Shown here piece after piece: positions 6,891 through 15,489 of a stretch of DNA of 64,000 nt. Below the pieces are notes generated by a model, which worked only from the letters and a program-made list of their open reading frames with translations, did not search any database and was not told the origin of the DNA. A program made the translations under genes and the position numbers. The DNA comes from JAXMHB01 sp046346965 (GTDB taxonomy: Bacteria; Pseudomonadota; Gammaproteobacteria; Xanthomonadales; SZUA-5): NCBI GenBank assembly GCA_046346965.1, contig JAXMHB010000010.1:95006-159005 (forward strand), in the 5' to 3' direction. The first letter of the stretch is position 1. Every line of letters begins with the position of its first letter.

Positions 6891-8244
6891 TGTATGAACC
6901 GGGCACATGGGTGACATTTTAGACCGGGCACATGGGTGACATTTTTACGGCATTGAGACATCGGGAGATGGTCGATGCCGTGGCAAGAGGTCACCGCGAT
7001 GGAAGAACGGGATCGGTTGGTCCGTGCGTACCGCCAAGGGTTGGGCACGGTCAGTGAGCTGGCGGGGAGGTTCGGCATCAGTCGGAAGACGGCGAGCAAG
7101 TGGATCCGGCGGTACGAGGCGGAGGGGTCGGGCGGGCTGGCGGATCGGTCGCGGGCGCGCAGGACGCAGTCGCATGCGACGCCAGAGTTGGTGCGAGAAG
7201 CCTTGCTGGGCTTGAAGCGTGAGCGCCCGCATTACGGCCCCAAGAAGGTGCTGGCGGTGCTGTCGGCGCAGCGGCCGGAGCTTGAGTTGCCGGCGGTCAG
7301 CACGGTGGGCGAGTTGTTTGCGCGGCATGGTCTGATCAAGCCGCGGCGGCGGGTGGCGGTGGTGTCGATGAAGCCGCTGCGCTGGCCCTTGCCGAGCTCT
7401 CCGAACGAGGAATGGGCGGCGGATTTCAAGGGTCAGTGGCGACTGGGCGATGGCAGCGAGTGCTTCCCATTGACGGTCACGGACACGCACTCGCGCTGTC
7501 TGCTGGCGTGCCATGCGATGGGGGCGATCAGCATGGCGGAGACCGAGAAGGTCATGCGCCGACTGTTCTGCGAATACGGGCTGCCGGCGGCGATCCGGAC
7601 GGACAATGGGGTGCCCTTTGCCTACCACACGGCCAGCCTGGGACTGACGCGTCTGTCGGCGTGGTGGCTGCGCCTGGGCATCACCCTGCATCGCACACGA
7701 CCGGGCACACCCACGGACAATTCGCGCCATGAACGCATGCATCGCACGCTCAAGGCGGAGACGCTGTCACCGCTGCAGGCGAACCTGAAGGCGCAGCAAA
7801 AGGTCTTCGACGCGTTCCGGCAGCGCTACAACGAAGAGCGGCCGCACGAAGCGCTGGGCATGGTGCCTCCGCAGAGCCGGTATCAACCCTCGACCCGAGC
7901 GCACCCGCGCAAGCTGCCGCCTATCGAGTATCCAAGCCACTTTGAGACCCGCATGGTGCAACAACACGGCGACATCCATTGGCGTGGCCAGCGCATCTTC
8001 GTCAGTCAGGCGCTGGCCCATCAGTGGCTTGGTCTGGAAGCGAGCATCCAAGGCTGGAAGGTCTACTTCTGCCAGCAACTGATCGCGCACATCGACGAGG
8101 AGACGATGACCCTGACCTACCTGCACTGAGCCTTCAAAAGCCCACAGAAGGTTGAGCAGGAAAGAATCCAAAGGCACGTAAAGCTGCTAGCGTCGTGTAA
8201 CCCATGTGCCCGGTCAACGTGTCACCTATGTGCCCGGCCGCACA
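6891..8244 (+). mobile_element. IS481-family insertion sequence, apparently intact
   Basis: A 1354-bp element bounded by TGT (6891) and ACA (8242-8244). Each end carries two copies of a CCGGGCACATGGGTGACA-type motif: 6899-6920 and 6924-6946 at the left, and, inverted, 8195-8213 and 8219-8237 at the right. Doubled transposase-binding motifs at both ends fit an IS481-type element. The single transposase gene is full length with a complete DDE triad. The flanks share only GGC (6888-6890 and 8245-8247), so a target duplication is doubtful. The element splits a copy of the dispersed G-run repeat. Confidence 0.88.
6975..8129 (+). CDS. IS481-family DDE transposase
   Basis: A 384-residue transposase. 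An N-terminal winged helix-turn-helix (VSELAGRFGISRKTASKWIRRYE, about residues 24-47) precedes an rve integrase core with Asp150 (WAADFKG), Asp210 (IRTDNGVPF) and Glu253 (RHERMHRTLKAE). A C-terminal integrase-core extension contains YNEERPHEALGM. The MPWQE start is the typical N-terminus of IS481 transposases. The frame is uninterrupted and all three acidic residues are present, so the enzyme is probably functional. It catalyses cut or copy transposition of its own element. Confidence 0.95.
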   Translation: MPWQEVTAMEERDRLVRAYRQGLGTVSELAGRFGISRKTASKWIRRYEAEGSGGLADRSRARRTQSHATPELVREALLGLKRERPHYGPKKVLAVLSAQRPELELPAVSTVGELFARHGLIKPRRRVAVVSMKPLRWPLPSSPNEEWAADFKGQWRLGDGSECFPLTVTDTHSRCLLACHAMGAISMAETEKVMRRLFCEYGLPAAIRTDNGVPFAYHTASLGLTRLSAWWLRLGITLHRTRPGTPTDNSRHERMHRTLKAETLSPLQANLKAQQKVFDAFRQRYNEERPHEALGMVPPQSRYQPSTRAHPRKLPPIEYPSHFETRMVQQHGDIHWRGQRIFVSQALAHQWLGLEASIQGWKVYFCQQLIAHIDEETMTLTYLH

Positions 8245-8325
8245 GGCCCTCGCCCCCCGCCCCTCGCCCCGCTTTTGCTGCGTGGCTGTGCCGGCCCCCC
8301 CGCCCCTAGCCCCGCTTCCGCTCCT
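8245..8325 (-). repeat. Dispersed G-run repeat, right half beside IS481 (copy B)
   Basis: C-run core in the minus orientation: CCCTCGCCCCCCGCCCC then TCGCCCCGCTTTTGCTGCG, followed by a second shorter C-run stretch (8297-8322). Together with 6829-6890 this reconstructs one copy of the dispersed family with the IS481 element removed. Confidence 0.65.
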
Positions 8326-8331
8326 GCGCAC

Positions 8332-9042
8332 TCAACAATCCAACCACGGCCGCAACTGCGCCAGCGGCCCGCTGTGCGGCAATACCCACGGCGCCAGCAG
8401 GTAGACCAAGCCACAGGCGATCAACAGCGCGCCGATTGGCACACGCCAGCGCGGCGGCGTGGCGGTGCGGCCGATACCGGCGGCCATGCCCAGCCCCAGC
8501 ATTCCCGGCAGGGTGCCGAGACCAAAAGCGCCCATGAACAGGGCCGACTGCACGGGACTGGCGAAGCCGATCGTCAAGGCCAGCATGCCGTAGACCAGTC
8601 CACACGGCAGTAGTCCCCACAGCAGGCCAAAGGCCAGCGCCTTGCCTGGGGTGTCGATCGGCAACAAGCGCCGGCTGAGCGGCTGCAGACGCCGCCAGAG
8701 CGGTGCACCCAGACGAGCAATCTGATCGAGCGGCTGCCACCAGGCTGTCAGCTGCAAACCCACCAGGATCAGCGTCAGGGCCGCGACGAAACGTAGCACC
8801 AGGATGCCAGCCGGTTGCTGCAGCCAAACGCCAGCTGCCAACCCGAGTGCACCGACGGCGGCGCCGAGCGCGGCGTAGCCGAGCACGCGCCCCAGGCTGG
8901 CGCACAAAGGCACGGCGACCGGGTATCGGCGCGCGCCGGACAGGCCAAACGCGGCGGTGATCGCACCGCACATCGCCATGCAGTGCGGGCTGCCGGCCGC
9001 GCCCAGCAACAGCGCGCCACCCAGCGTCAGCTCACCGATCAC
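8332..9042 (-). CDS. Sulfite exporter TauE/SafE (UreH-like) family membrane protein of the cco cluster
   Basis: A 236-residue polytopic membrane protein. The N-terminus GSPHCMAMCGAI is the Cys/His motif characteristic of the UreH-like / SafE subgroup that commonly ends ccoGHIS operons, and a second motif LLWGLLPCGLVYGML lies near residue 145. Family members transport metals or small anions; in cbb3 clusters a role in copper or heme delivery is suspected but unproven. It lies 33 bp after ccoS on the same strand, as the last gene of ccoH-ccoI-ccoS-safE. Its stop is just beyond the repeat next to the IS481 element. Confidence 0.88.
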   Translation of the reverse strand: MIGELTLGGALLLGAAGSPHCMAMCGAITAAFGLSGARRYPVAVPLCASLGRVLGYAALGAAVGALGLAAGVWLQQPAGILVLRFVAALTLILVGLQLTAWWQPLDQIARLGAPLWRRLQPLSRRLLPIDTPGKALAFGLLWGLLPCGLVYGMLALTIGFASPVQSALFMGAFGLGTLPGMLGLGMAAGIGRTATPPRWRVPIGALLIACGLVYLLAPWVLPHSGPLAQLRPWLDC

Positions 9043-9075
9043 CAGGGATGACCGCGCAGCCGCACATGGGTCGCC

Positions 9076-9246
9076 TCAACGCTGCCCGCGCGCGTCGCGG
9101 ATCGGCGCATCCTCGTCTGCGAGGATATCCAGGGCCGGCGTTTCCAGATCCTCGAACTGATCATTGTCGACCGCCCAGAAGAAAGCGTAGACGGCGGCGA
9201 TCACCAGGATCAGCGACAGCGGAATCAGCACCAGCAGGATGTTCAC
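9076..9246 (-). CDS. ccoS: cbb3-type cytochrome oxidase maturation protein CcoS
   Basis: A 56-residue single-pass membrane protein (NILLVLIPLSLILVIAAVYAFFW) followed by the CcoS signature VDNDQFEDLETPALDIL. In Rhodobacter, CcoS is needed for cofactor insertion into cbb3 oxidase. The GTG start at 9246 overlaps the ccoI stop (GTGA), implying coupled translation. An upstream extension to 9390 is open but is only antisense-like reading within the ccoI frame region. Confidence 0.92.
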   Translation of the reverse strand: MNILLVLIPLSLILVIAAVYAFFWAVDNDQFEDLETPALDILADEDAPIRDARGQR

Positions 9247-11696
9247 GCACGCCTCTCGATCACCGCAGATGTATAGGTCGACTCGGCTTCGGCGCGTGGT
9301 ACGCCGGGCAGATCGCGCACCCGCGCCAGCCGCATCGAGTTCCACACGACGATGAGCGAACTCAAGGACATGCCGATCGCGGCCAGCCAAGGTGGCACGT
9401 ATCCCAGCGCTGCCGCGGGAATCGCCAGCGCATTGTAGCCATAGGACCAGCGCAGATTCTGGCGGATGGTTGCGAGCGTGCGGCGGGACAGCGCACAGGC
9501 CTGCGGCAGCGCGGTCAGCCGCTGCCCGAGCAGGATCAGATCGGCATGCGCCTTGGCTAGATCAGCCCCCTGCCCCATCGCCGCCGACACCGCGGCCCGT
9601 CCGAGCACCGGCGCGTCATTGATGCCGTCACCAACCATCAACGCCGGGCCATCGAGCGCCTGGAAGCGCTCCAACAAACTTATCTTGTCGGCCGGCCGCT
9701 GGTCCGAATGCCAGCGTTCGATGCCCAGGCGATCGGCCAACTGCGCAACACGCGGCGCGGTATCGCCACTGACCAGCAGCGTGCCCAGCCCCAGTGCGCG
9801 CAAAGCCTCGAGCGCCGGCGCCGCATCGACGCGCTGCTGATCTGCCAGTCTGAAGCCGGCCAACCCGACGCCATCGCGGCTCAGCAGCACATCGCCGTCG
9901 GGTACGCCGTAACTGCCGCGATCAGGCTCCAGCACCCACTGCGGACGGCCGAGCCGGTAGCGATGGCCATGAATCACGGCCTCCACACCCTCGCCCGCGA
10001 CCTGCACCGCTTGCACCGCGACCTCGGCAACGCCGGCGCCGGCAAAGGCGCGCGCAATCGGATGATGCGCGTCGCGCTCCAGCGTGGCCGCCAGCGCCAG
10101 CGCCTGCGCGCGGTCGACGCCGGGCGCCAGACTGATCTGACTGATGCGGATGCGCCCGTCGGTCAGCGTGCCGGTCTTGTCGAGCACCACCTGACGCACA
10201 CTGGCCAGCGCCTCCAGCGCCGCCGGCCGCACCACCAGTACGCCCAGACGCGCCAAGCCCTGGCTGGCCGCCGCCAACGCGGTCGGCAGCGCCAGCGAGA
10301 GCGCGCAGGGACAGGAGACCACCAGCACCGCGAGCGCCACCGAGAAGGCGCGCTCGGGCGCAAACCACAGCCAAACCAGGCCGGTGACCGCGGTCAGCAC
10401 CAGTACCCGGGCGATGAAAAAGCGCGCCACGCGCTCAGCCATCTGCAGCGATTCCGGCTTGTCGGCCTGTGCTGCATCCGCCATCCGCGCCAGCGCCGAG
10501 ATCGTGGTCGCCGCGCCGGTACGCGACACCTGCAGCCGCACCGGTCGTGACACCACCAGACTGCCAGCCAGCACGGTGTCTCCGGGCTGGTGCGCCACCG
10601 GATGCGACTCGCCGGTGAGCATGGCCTCATCGAGATCGGCGGCCTCGCGCAGCAGCACGCCATCGGCGGGCACAGTGGCGCCCACCGCCACTTGAATCTC
10701 ATCGCCGGCGACCAACTCCAGCGTCGCCACTTCCTCGATCTCCTCGCCGCGCAGTCGGCGCGCCAGCGGCGGCAGCCCGGTCGACAGCACACCCAGGCTG
10801 ATTTGCGCACGATGGCGCACGTTCTGCTCGGCAAATCGCCCCAGCAGCAGGAAGAACACGAACATCGTCAGCGAGTCGAAATAGACCTCGGCACCGCCGC
10901 GCGCCGACTCATAAATGCTGGCGATGAAGGCCAGCGCCAGCGCCAGCGCCACCGGTGTATCCATGCCCAGACGCCGTGCCTGCCACTCGCGCCAGGCGCC
11001 GAGGAAGAAGGGCTGGCCGGCGTAGAAGATGACCGGCGCCGACACCGCCATGCTGACCCAGCGGAAAAAGTCGCGCACGGTGGGATCCATGCCCTCGAAG
11101 GCACCGGCATACAGCGCGACGCCGTACATCATCGCCTGCATCATGCCGACGCCGGCGACCACCAGTCGCTTCATCGCGTCGCGGCGTTCGCGTCGGATGC
11201 GTTCATGCTCGCGCGCCGGATCGGCCAGATGGGGCTGATAGCCGAGCGCCGCCAGTCGCTGCGCCAACTGCGACAGCGTGATCTGCTCGGGTCGCCAGCG
11301 CAGCGTGACGCGCTGGGTCAAGGCGTGCACTTTGACCCGGTCGACGCCGGCTACGCCCGCCAGCGCACGCTCGATCAGCCAGGTACAGGCGGCGCAGCGC
11401 AAGCCCTCGACCGACAGCGAGAGCTCGTACAGGCCCGGGCCACACTGGACCGCGTAGTACTGCTGCACCGAGGGACGATCGAGCACACTGTAATCGTTGC
11501 TGGCCGCCGGACCGGGCCCCACACCCTCACAGCGCAGGCGGTAGTAATCGCCCAGACCCTGGCCCTGGATCCATTCCACCGCGGCGCGACAACCAATGCA
11601 GCAAACGGCTTGTTCGGCGCCGCCGACCTGCGCCGACCACTGTGCGCCCGCCGGGATCGGCTCTTGGCAATGGAAACAGCGTGATGGGGCGCCCAT
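9243..11696 (-). CDS. ccoI: Cu+-transporting P1B-type ATPase CcoI/FixI
   Basis: An 817-residue heavy-metal P-type ATPase. The N-terminus has a Cys-rich metal-binding region (CFHCQEPI; CCIGC) and an HMA domain with GLRCAACTW. Eight predicted helices include the ion-binding motif Cys462-Pro-Cys464 (SCPCALSLALP). The actuator motif is LTGES, the phosphorylation site is Asp506 in DKTGTLT, and the nucleotide-binding HP dipeptide is in DAHHPIA; MVGDGINDAP completes the hinge. The PF12156-type N-terminus distinguishes CcoI from CopA. It exports Cu+ from the cytoplasm for assembly of the CuB centre of cbb3 oxidase. Its ATG is one base after the ccoH stop. Confidence 0.95.
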   Translation of the reverse strand: MGAPSRCFHCQEPIPAGAQWSAQVGGAEQAVCCIGCRAAVEWIQGQGLGDYYRLRCEGVGPGPAASNDYSVLDRPSVQQYYAVQCGPGLYELSLSVEGLRCAACTWLIERALAGVAGVDRVKVHALTQRVTLRWRPEQITLSQLAQRLAALGYQPHLADPAREHERIRRERRDAMKRLVVAGVGMMQAMMYGVALYAGAFEGMDPTVRDFFRWVSMAVSAPVIFYAGQPFFLGAWREWQARRLGMDTPVALALALAFIASIYESARGGAEVYFDSLTMFVFFLLLGRFAEQNVRHRAQISLGVLSTGLPPLARRLRGEEIEEVATLELVAGDEIQVAVGATVPADGVLLREAADLDEAMLTGESHPVAHQPGDTVLAGSLVVSRPVRLQVSRTGAATTISALARMADAAQADKPESLQMAERVARFFIARVLVLTAVTGLVWLWFAPERAFSVALAVLVVSCPCALSLALPTALAAASQGLARLGVLVVRPAALEALASVRQVVLDKTGTLTDGRIRISQISLAPGVDRAQALALAATLERDAHHPIARAFAGAGVAEVAVQAVQVAGEGVEAVIHGHRYRLGRPQWVLEPDRGSYGVPDGDVLLSRDGVGLAGFRLADQQRVDAAPALEALRALGLGTLLVSGDTAPRVAQLADRLGIERWHSDQRPADKISLLERFQALDGPALMVGDGINDAPVLGRAAVSAAMGQGADLAKAHADLILLGQRLTALPQACALSRRTLATIRQNLRWSYGYNALAIPAAALGYVPPWLAAIGMSLSSLIVVWNSMRLARVRDLPGVPRAEAESTYTSAVIERRA

Positions 11697-11697
11697 A

Positions 11698-12201
11698 TCA
11701 GGGGATGAAGCTCAGTTGCGATCCGTTCCAGCTGCCGTTGACTTCCCAGCCCTGACCCGGCGCCGACAGCAAGGCATTGAGTCCGCTGGGATAGCCGCCC
11801 AAGGTGCCGTGATAGCGCCCGTCCGCGCCGCGGCTGAGTTCCACCAGCACGTCACGGGTAGACTCGGTGGGATGCCAGAAACGCAGCTCCAACTGCTGCG
11901 GCAACTCGCGGCCCTGTACCGACAGCGTCACGTTCAAGTAACCAGGATCGAACTGCGCCGAGCCCATCACGCCGCGCTCGCGCGCTTTCGCCAGCCCGGG
12001 CAGATTGCCGTACTGCACCGGGCCGGTCTTGGTGATCATTTCCGGCAAGGGCTCGTCGCCGTGGCGGATGGCAATCGCCAGCGTGGTGAAGCCGGCGATC
12101 ACCGAGGCCAGCACCGGCAGGAAGATCAACCAGTGCCAGGGCAGGCTTTTGCGCGTGTTGGTAGCAGTCACCGTTGCCTTCAAAGCGGGTGTGGCAATCA
12201 C
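11698..12201 (-). CDS. ccoH: cbb3 oxidase assembly protein FixH/CcoH
   Basis: A FixH-family protein of about 167 residues: short cytoplasmic N-terminus, one transmembrane helix (WLIFLPVLASVIAGFTTLAIAI), then a periplasmic domain ending NGSWNGSQLSFIP. CcoH is a stable partner of cbb3 oxidase during assembly. The frame is open up to 12300, but the GTG at 12201 is preferred. It has AGGA 8 nt upstream and lies downstream of the transcript start (about 12222) expected from the FNR-type box at 12257. A second GTG, 30 nt further in, is also possible. It heads ccoH-ccoI-ccoS-safE. The structural genes ccoNOP are not in this window. Confidence 0.88.
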   Translation of the reverse strand: MIATPALKATVTATNTRKSLPWHWLIFLPVLASVIAGFTTLAIAIRHGDEPLPEMITKTGPVQYGNLPGLAKARERGVMGSAQFDPGYLNVTLSVQGRELPQQLELRFWHPTESTRDVLVELSRGADGRYHGTLGGYPSGLNALLSAPGQGWEVNGSWNGSQLSFIP

Positions 12202-12256
12202 GGCAGTATTCCTGATCCGAATGCCTGCAGGATGCGCCGCCCGGTAAGGCAAGGTG

Positions 12257-12270
12257 TTGATCCGTATCAG
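12257..12270 (-). promoter_or_regulatory. FNR/ANR-type box upstream of ccoH
   Basis: The plus strand reads TTGATCCGTATCAG, which matches TTGAT-N4-ATCAA except for the last base. A centre at -41.5 (class II activation) puts the ccoH transcript start near 12222, just before the chosen GTG at 12201. Low-oxygen activation by FNR/ANR is well known for cco operons. The box lies in the divergent gap to the aminotransferase gene at 12354, so it might act on that gene too. Confidence 0.75.
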
Positions 12271-12353
12271 ACACGGGGCGGCCGCTGGCGAGTTGAGCAC
12301 CCGCGCGCCGACGGACTGCTAGTCTTGACCGGACTTTCACGCAGGACCTCCTC

Positions 12354-13472
12354 ATGCAGAGCTTCGCACCGCCGCAACGACTGTTGCTGGGCCCAGGCCC
12401 GTCGAATGTGCCGCAGCGCATTCTGGAGGCGCTGGCGCGCCCGACCATCGGCCACTTGGACCCGCGCTTCGTGGGCATGATGGATGAACTCAAGACCCTG
12501 TTGCGTCAGGCTTTTCTGACCGAGAACGCGCTGACGGTGCCGGTCTCGGCGCCGGGCTCGGCCGGCATGGAAGCCTGCTTCGTCAACCTGATCGAGCCAG
12601 GCGACCGCGTCATCGTTTGCCAGAACGGCGTTTTCGGCGGCCGCATGAAGGAGAACGTGCTGCGCGTGGGTGCCACGCCGGTGATGGTCCAGGACGAGTT
12701 CGGCTGCGCCATCGATCTGGGCAAAGTGGAAGACGCGCTGCGCGCCAATCCGGGCGTCAAGGCGCTGGCCTTCGTCCACGCCGAAACCTCGACCGGCGTC
12801 GAATCCGATGCCGCTGCGCTGTGCGCGCTGGCGCATGCGCACGGGGCGCTCTCCATCGTCGATGCGGTGACCAGTCTCGGCGGTGTTCCGCTGCGGGTGG
12901 ATGCCTGGGGCGCCGATGCAGTTTATTCGGGCTCGCAGAAATGTCTGTCGGCGCCGCCGGGCCTGTCGCCGCTGAGCTTCAGCGAGCGTGCCGTCGCAGC
13001 GCTGAAGGCCCGCAAGACCCCGGTGCAGAGCTGGTTCTTGGATCTGAGTCTGGTGATGGCCTACTGGCAGGGCGAGGGTGCCCGCAGCTATCACCACACG
13101 GCACCGATCAACATGCTGTACGCGCTGCACGAGGCGCTGCTGATGCTGCACGAGGAGGGCCTGGAAGCGGCCTGGGCGCGCCACCGGCAGAATCATCTGC
13201 GGCTGCGCGAGGGCCTGGAACGCATGGGGCTGGAATTGCTGGTGGCGGAGTCCGCCCGCCTGCCGCAACTCAATGCCGTGCGCATCCCCGCCGGCGTCGA
13301 GGATCTGCCGGTGCGACGCCGTCTGCTCGACCACTACGACATCGAGATCGGCGCAGGTCTAGGCTCACTGGCCGGAAAGATCTGGCGCATCGGGCTGATG
13401 GGCGCCAGCAGCCATCCAGACAGCGTCGACCGCGTATTGAGTGCTCTCGGCGAGGTCCTCGGCCGCGCCTGA
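12354..13472 (+). CDS. PLP-dependent alanine-glyoxylate / serine-pyruvate aminotransferase family protein
   Basis: A 372-residue class V aminotransferase (COG0075 type). The PLP lysine is Lys196 in SGSQKCLSAPPG, and the upstream Asp that holds the pyridine nitrogen is in ALSIVDAVTSLGG. The N-terminus LLLGPGPSNVPQRILEAL is the substrate-site signature of alanine-glyoxylate and serine-glyoxylate transaminases. It probably moves amino groups from alanine or serine to glyoxylate or pyruvate in the cytoplasm; sequence alone does not separate these activities. It is divergent from ccoH and followed by a long repeat-filled gap. Confidence 0.92.
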   Translation: MQSFAPPQRLLLGPGPSNVPQRILEALARPTIGHLDPRFVGMMDELKTLLRQAFLTENALTVPVSAPGSAGMEACFVNLIEPGDRVIVCQNGVFGGRMKENVLRVGATPVMVQDEFGCAIDLGKVEDALRANPGVKALAFVHAETSTGVESDAAALCALAHAHGALSIVDAVTSLGGVPLRVDAWGADAVYSGSQKCLSAPPGLSPLSFSERAVAALKARKTPVQSWFLDLSLVMAYWQGEGARSYHHTAPINMLYALHEALLMLHEEGLEAAWARHRQNHLRLREGLERMGLELLVAESARLPQLNAVRIPAGVEDLPVRRRLLDHYDIEIGAGLGSLAGKIWRIGLMGASSHPDSVDRVLSALGEVLGRA

Positions 13473-13493
13473 GATCGGCGCGGACGGGCTTTG

Positions 13494-13925
13494 GGGGCAA
13501 AAAGCGGGGCGAGGGTCACGGGGCAAGGGACCGACACTGCCGCATTTGCCTTTCACTGTCGTCGGTATGGTTTGCTGCGCGAGTCATCGCGCCCAGGGCG
13601 AGACATAGACTCTTGCCAAACATGGTGCGTGGGCAAAAAGCGGGGCGGGGGACCGGCCATGCGCCGCCTGCGTTGCACTGTCACCAGTTTGCAGAGCGAG
13701 TAAGCGCGCCGTAGGCGAGACATCGACTCTGAATACGCATCGTCGCCGCGAGGCTCGTTCGGCGCCCGCGTTTCGCCATCGGCGCGCATACCAGTGCTGC
13801 AACCTCGCGACAGCGCCACGCAGTCGCCGCAGGGCAGGTCCCCCGCCCCCTGCCCCGCTTTTGCTTCCCCACACTCGACCGGCGACAGCGCCACGCAACC
13901 GCCACAGTGCTGGTCTCCCGCCCCC
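13494..13925. repeat. Cluster of three dispersed G-run repeat copies (C1, C2, D)
   Basis: This 463-bp gene-free gap (13473-13936) is filled by the dispersed family. Copy C1 (13494-13590, plus orientation) has a weaker G core. Copy C2 (about 13610-13735, plus) has CTTGCCAAACATGGTGCG, GCAAAAAGCGGGGCGGGGG, a CACTGTCACCAGTTTGC tail and GAGTAAGCGCGCCGTAGGC, with the central G block shortened. Copy D (about 13796-13880, minus) has GGTCCCCCGCCCC then CTGCCCCGCTTTTGC. A further partial tail lies at 13880-13925. No coding region is supported. Confidence 0.8.
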
Positions 13926-13936
13926 GCCCGCTCCCC

Positions 13937-14332
13937 TCAGTTCGCATGCATCTGCTTGCGGAAGGTGTCCACCGCCGAGCGCAGCGCGCGCAGCGAGCGC
14001 ATGAACACGGTGCGGAAGTTCTCAGGCGGCATGCAGAACATCTCGATGGTCGCCCAGGTGTTGTTGCGCACCGGAAACACCTTGGCGACCTTGGTATCGG
14101 CGGTGGCCTGTAGTGCCGCGTAGTTGACCTTGATCCGCTCTTCCTCGCTCTCGATCGACCAGAAACCCGGAAAGATCAGTCGGAAGAACTCCTGATCGTG
14201 CTCGTCCACCAGGATGCAGTAGTTGCCGCCCTCGAACTTGAAGGCAACATCGCCGTCGTCGTCGACGCGCGGCATGAAGCCTTCTTCCTGCAGAAAATTC
14301 ATATACATGGCGACGCGTTCTTCGCGAGTCAT
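13937..14332 (-). CDS. YbjN-domain protein
   Basis: A 131-residue protein with the YbjN fold, similar to type III secretion chaperones. It starts with a helix (REERVAMYMNFLQEEGFMPRVD), then strands DVAFKFEGGNYCILVDE and FFRLIFPGFWSI, and ends in a long helix after PENFRTVFMRSLRALRSAVDTF. E. coli YbjN affects motility and stress responses, but no biochemical role is settled. The ATG at 14332 is chosen because GGGAG lies 5 nt upstream; the open frame up to 14488 adds low-complexity residues only. It diverges from the DUF4239 gene. Confidence 0.85.
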   Translation of the reverse strand: MTREERVAMYMNFLQEEGFMPRVDDDGDVAFKFEGGNYCILVDEHDQEFFRLIFPGFWSIESEEERIKVNYAALQATADTKVAKVFPVRNNTWATIEMFCMPPENFRTVFMRSLRALRSAVDTFRKQMHAN

Positions 14333-14464
14333 GGCCGCTCCCGTCGGTGGCTGGGTGTTGCGGCTAGCATAACGCCCGAGCGCAGCGCCGGGATCGACGC
14401 GATGGCGCGGCTGGCGCACGCAGCGGTGGCGCCGTGAGCGGATTGCGGTACAGGAGCACCCGTT

Positions 14465-15241
14465 GTGATGATCCAGTGGCTGTACCAACTCGACGTCCCG
14501 GCGATGGCGGCCTGCATCGCCGCGGCGAGCTACCTGCTGGTCTGGATTATCACGCTGCTGGTGCGCACGCTGGCGCGGCGCGGCTGGGCGCCGGCATTCA
14601 AGGCCATCTCACCGGTCACACTGACGCCGCTGGCGGTGATCTTCGGCCTGCTGGTGGGCTTTCTGACCAACCAAGTCTGGAATGACGCCGCCGGCGCCAG
14701 CGCCGCCGTGACGCGGGAGGCCGGGGCGCTGCGCACGCTGGTGGTGCTGGCCGCCAGTCTGGATCCCGAGCACGCCGAGCAGGTCCGCGGCGTCGTGCGC
14801 GACCACATCCGCTCGGCGGTTGAGGACGAATGGCCGGCGATGGCCGATCATCGCGCCGATTGGCGGACGATCAGGGTAGACGACTCCGGCGCACTGGCCG
14901 TGTTGCTGGCGCTACCCGGCGATGCCGCCGGTCATGCCCAGCTGCAGTCGGCCTTGATCGGCGCGCTGCGCGAGGCCCAGCAAGCCCGTCGCGAGCGCAT
15001 TGTCATCAGTCAGTCCTACATCAACCCGGTCAAATGGGCGGTGCTGATCCTGCTGGCCGTGCTGCTGCTCAGCACCATCGCGATGATCCATTGCGACAAC
15101 CCGCGCGCCAGCCTGCTGTCGATGGCGGTGTTCGCCACCGGCGTCGCCGCCTGCCTGACGCTGATCGCCTCGCACAACCACCCCTTCACCGGCGAGATCT
15201 CGATCAGCCCGCAGCTGCTGCAACAGGCGCTGCCGGACTAG
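14465..15241 (+). CDS. DUF4239-type (bestrophin-like) membrane protein
   Basis: A 258-residue membrane protein. Two N-terminal helices (about 12-33 and 45-67) precede a soluble helical region of about 120 residues. Two more helices follow NPVKWAVLILLAVLLLSTIAM near residue 190. This matches the bestrophin-like DUF4239 layout, whose function is unknown. AGGAG lies 8 nt before a GTG at 14465, and an ATG follows at 14468; either may be used. Downstream is a dispersed repeat copy. Confidence 0.8.
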   Translation: MMIQWLYQLDVPAMAACIAAASYLLVWIITLLVRTLARRGWAPAFKAISPVTLTPLAVIFGLLVGFLTNQVWNDAAGASAAVTREAGALRTLVVLAASLDPEHAEQVRGVVRDHIRSAVEDEWPAMADHRADWRTIRVDDSGALAVLLALPGDAAGHAQLQSALIGALREAQQARRERIVISQSYINPVKWAVLILLAVLLLSTIAMIHCDNPRASLLSMAVFATGVAACLTLIASHNHPFTGEISISPQLLQQALPD

Positions 15242-15360
15242 CGAAGCGCAAGTGCGCGAAAGCGGGGCAAGGGTCAGGGGGCGGGGGACCGGGCACTGCA
15301 GCGCTCGCGTGGCACGTTCGCCAGTTCCGTTTGTGCACGCGCAAGCCTGCCGAGGGAGAG
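15242..15360 (+). repeat. Dispersed G-run intergenic repeat, copy E
   Basis: Plus-orientation copy: AAGCGGGGCAAGGGTCAGG through a G5-C-G5 block (15264-15287), then ACCGGGCACTGCAGCGCTCG and a GTTCGCCAGTTCCGTTTGTG tail. It fills most of the gap between the DUF4239 and methyltransferase genes. Confidence 0.75.
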
Positions 15361-15489
15361 ACATGGACCGTCAACCCGGGTCACGGCCCCACGACTTATT
15401 CCGACCTTTCCCGTGCGCCTGCCCGCGCTGGCGTTCTCGTTTGCGTGTCAGCGCGCTACGATGCGGCCACCGCGTCCTCGGAACTCCAC

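Noticed and set aside
5106..6917. A 603-codon minus-strand open frame
   Set aside because: It runs across a terminator, the opposite strand of the MFS gene and the heptamer array. Its codons mirror those features and it has no recognisable domain.
6886..8250. Target-site duplication of the IS481 element
   Set aside because: Only GGC is shared between the flanks. Three bases in GC-rich DNA are not convincing.
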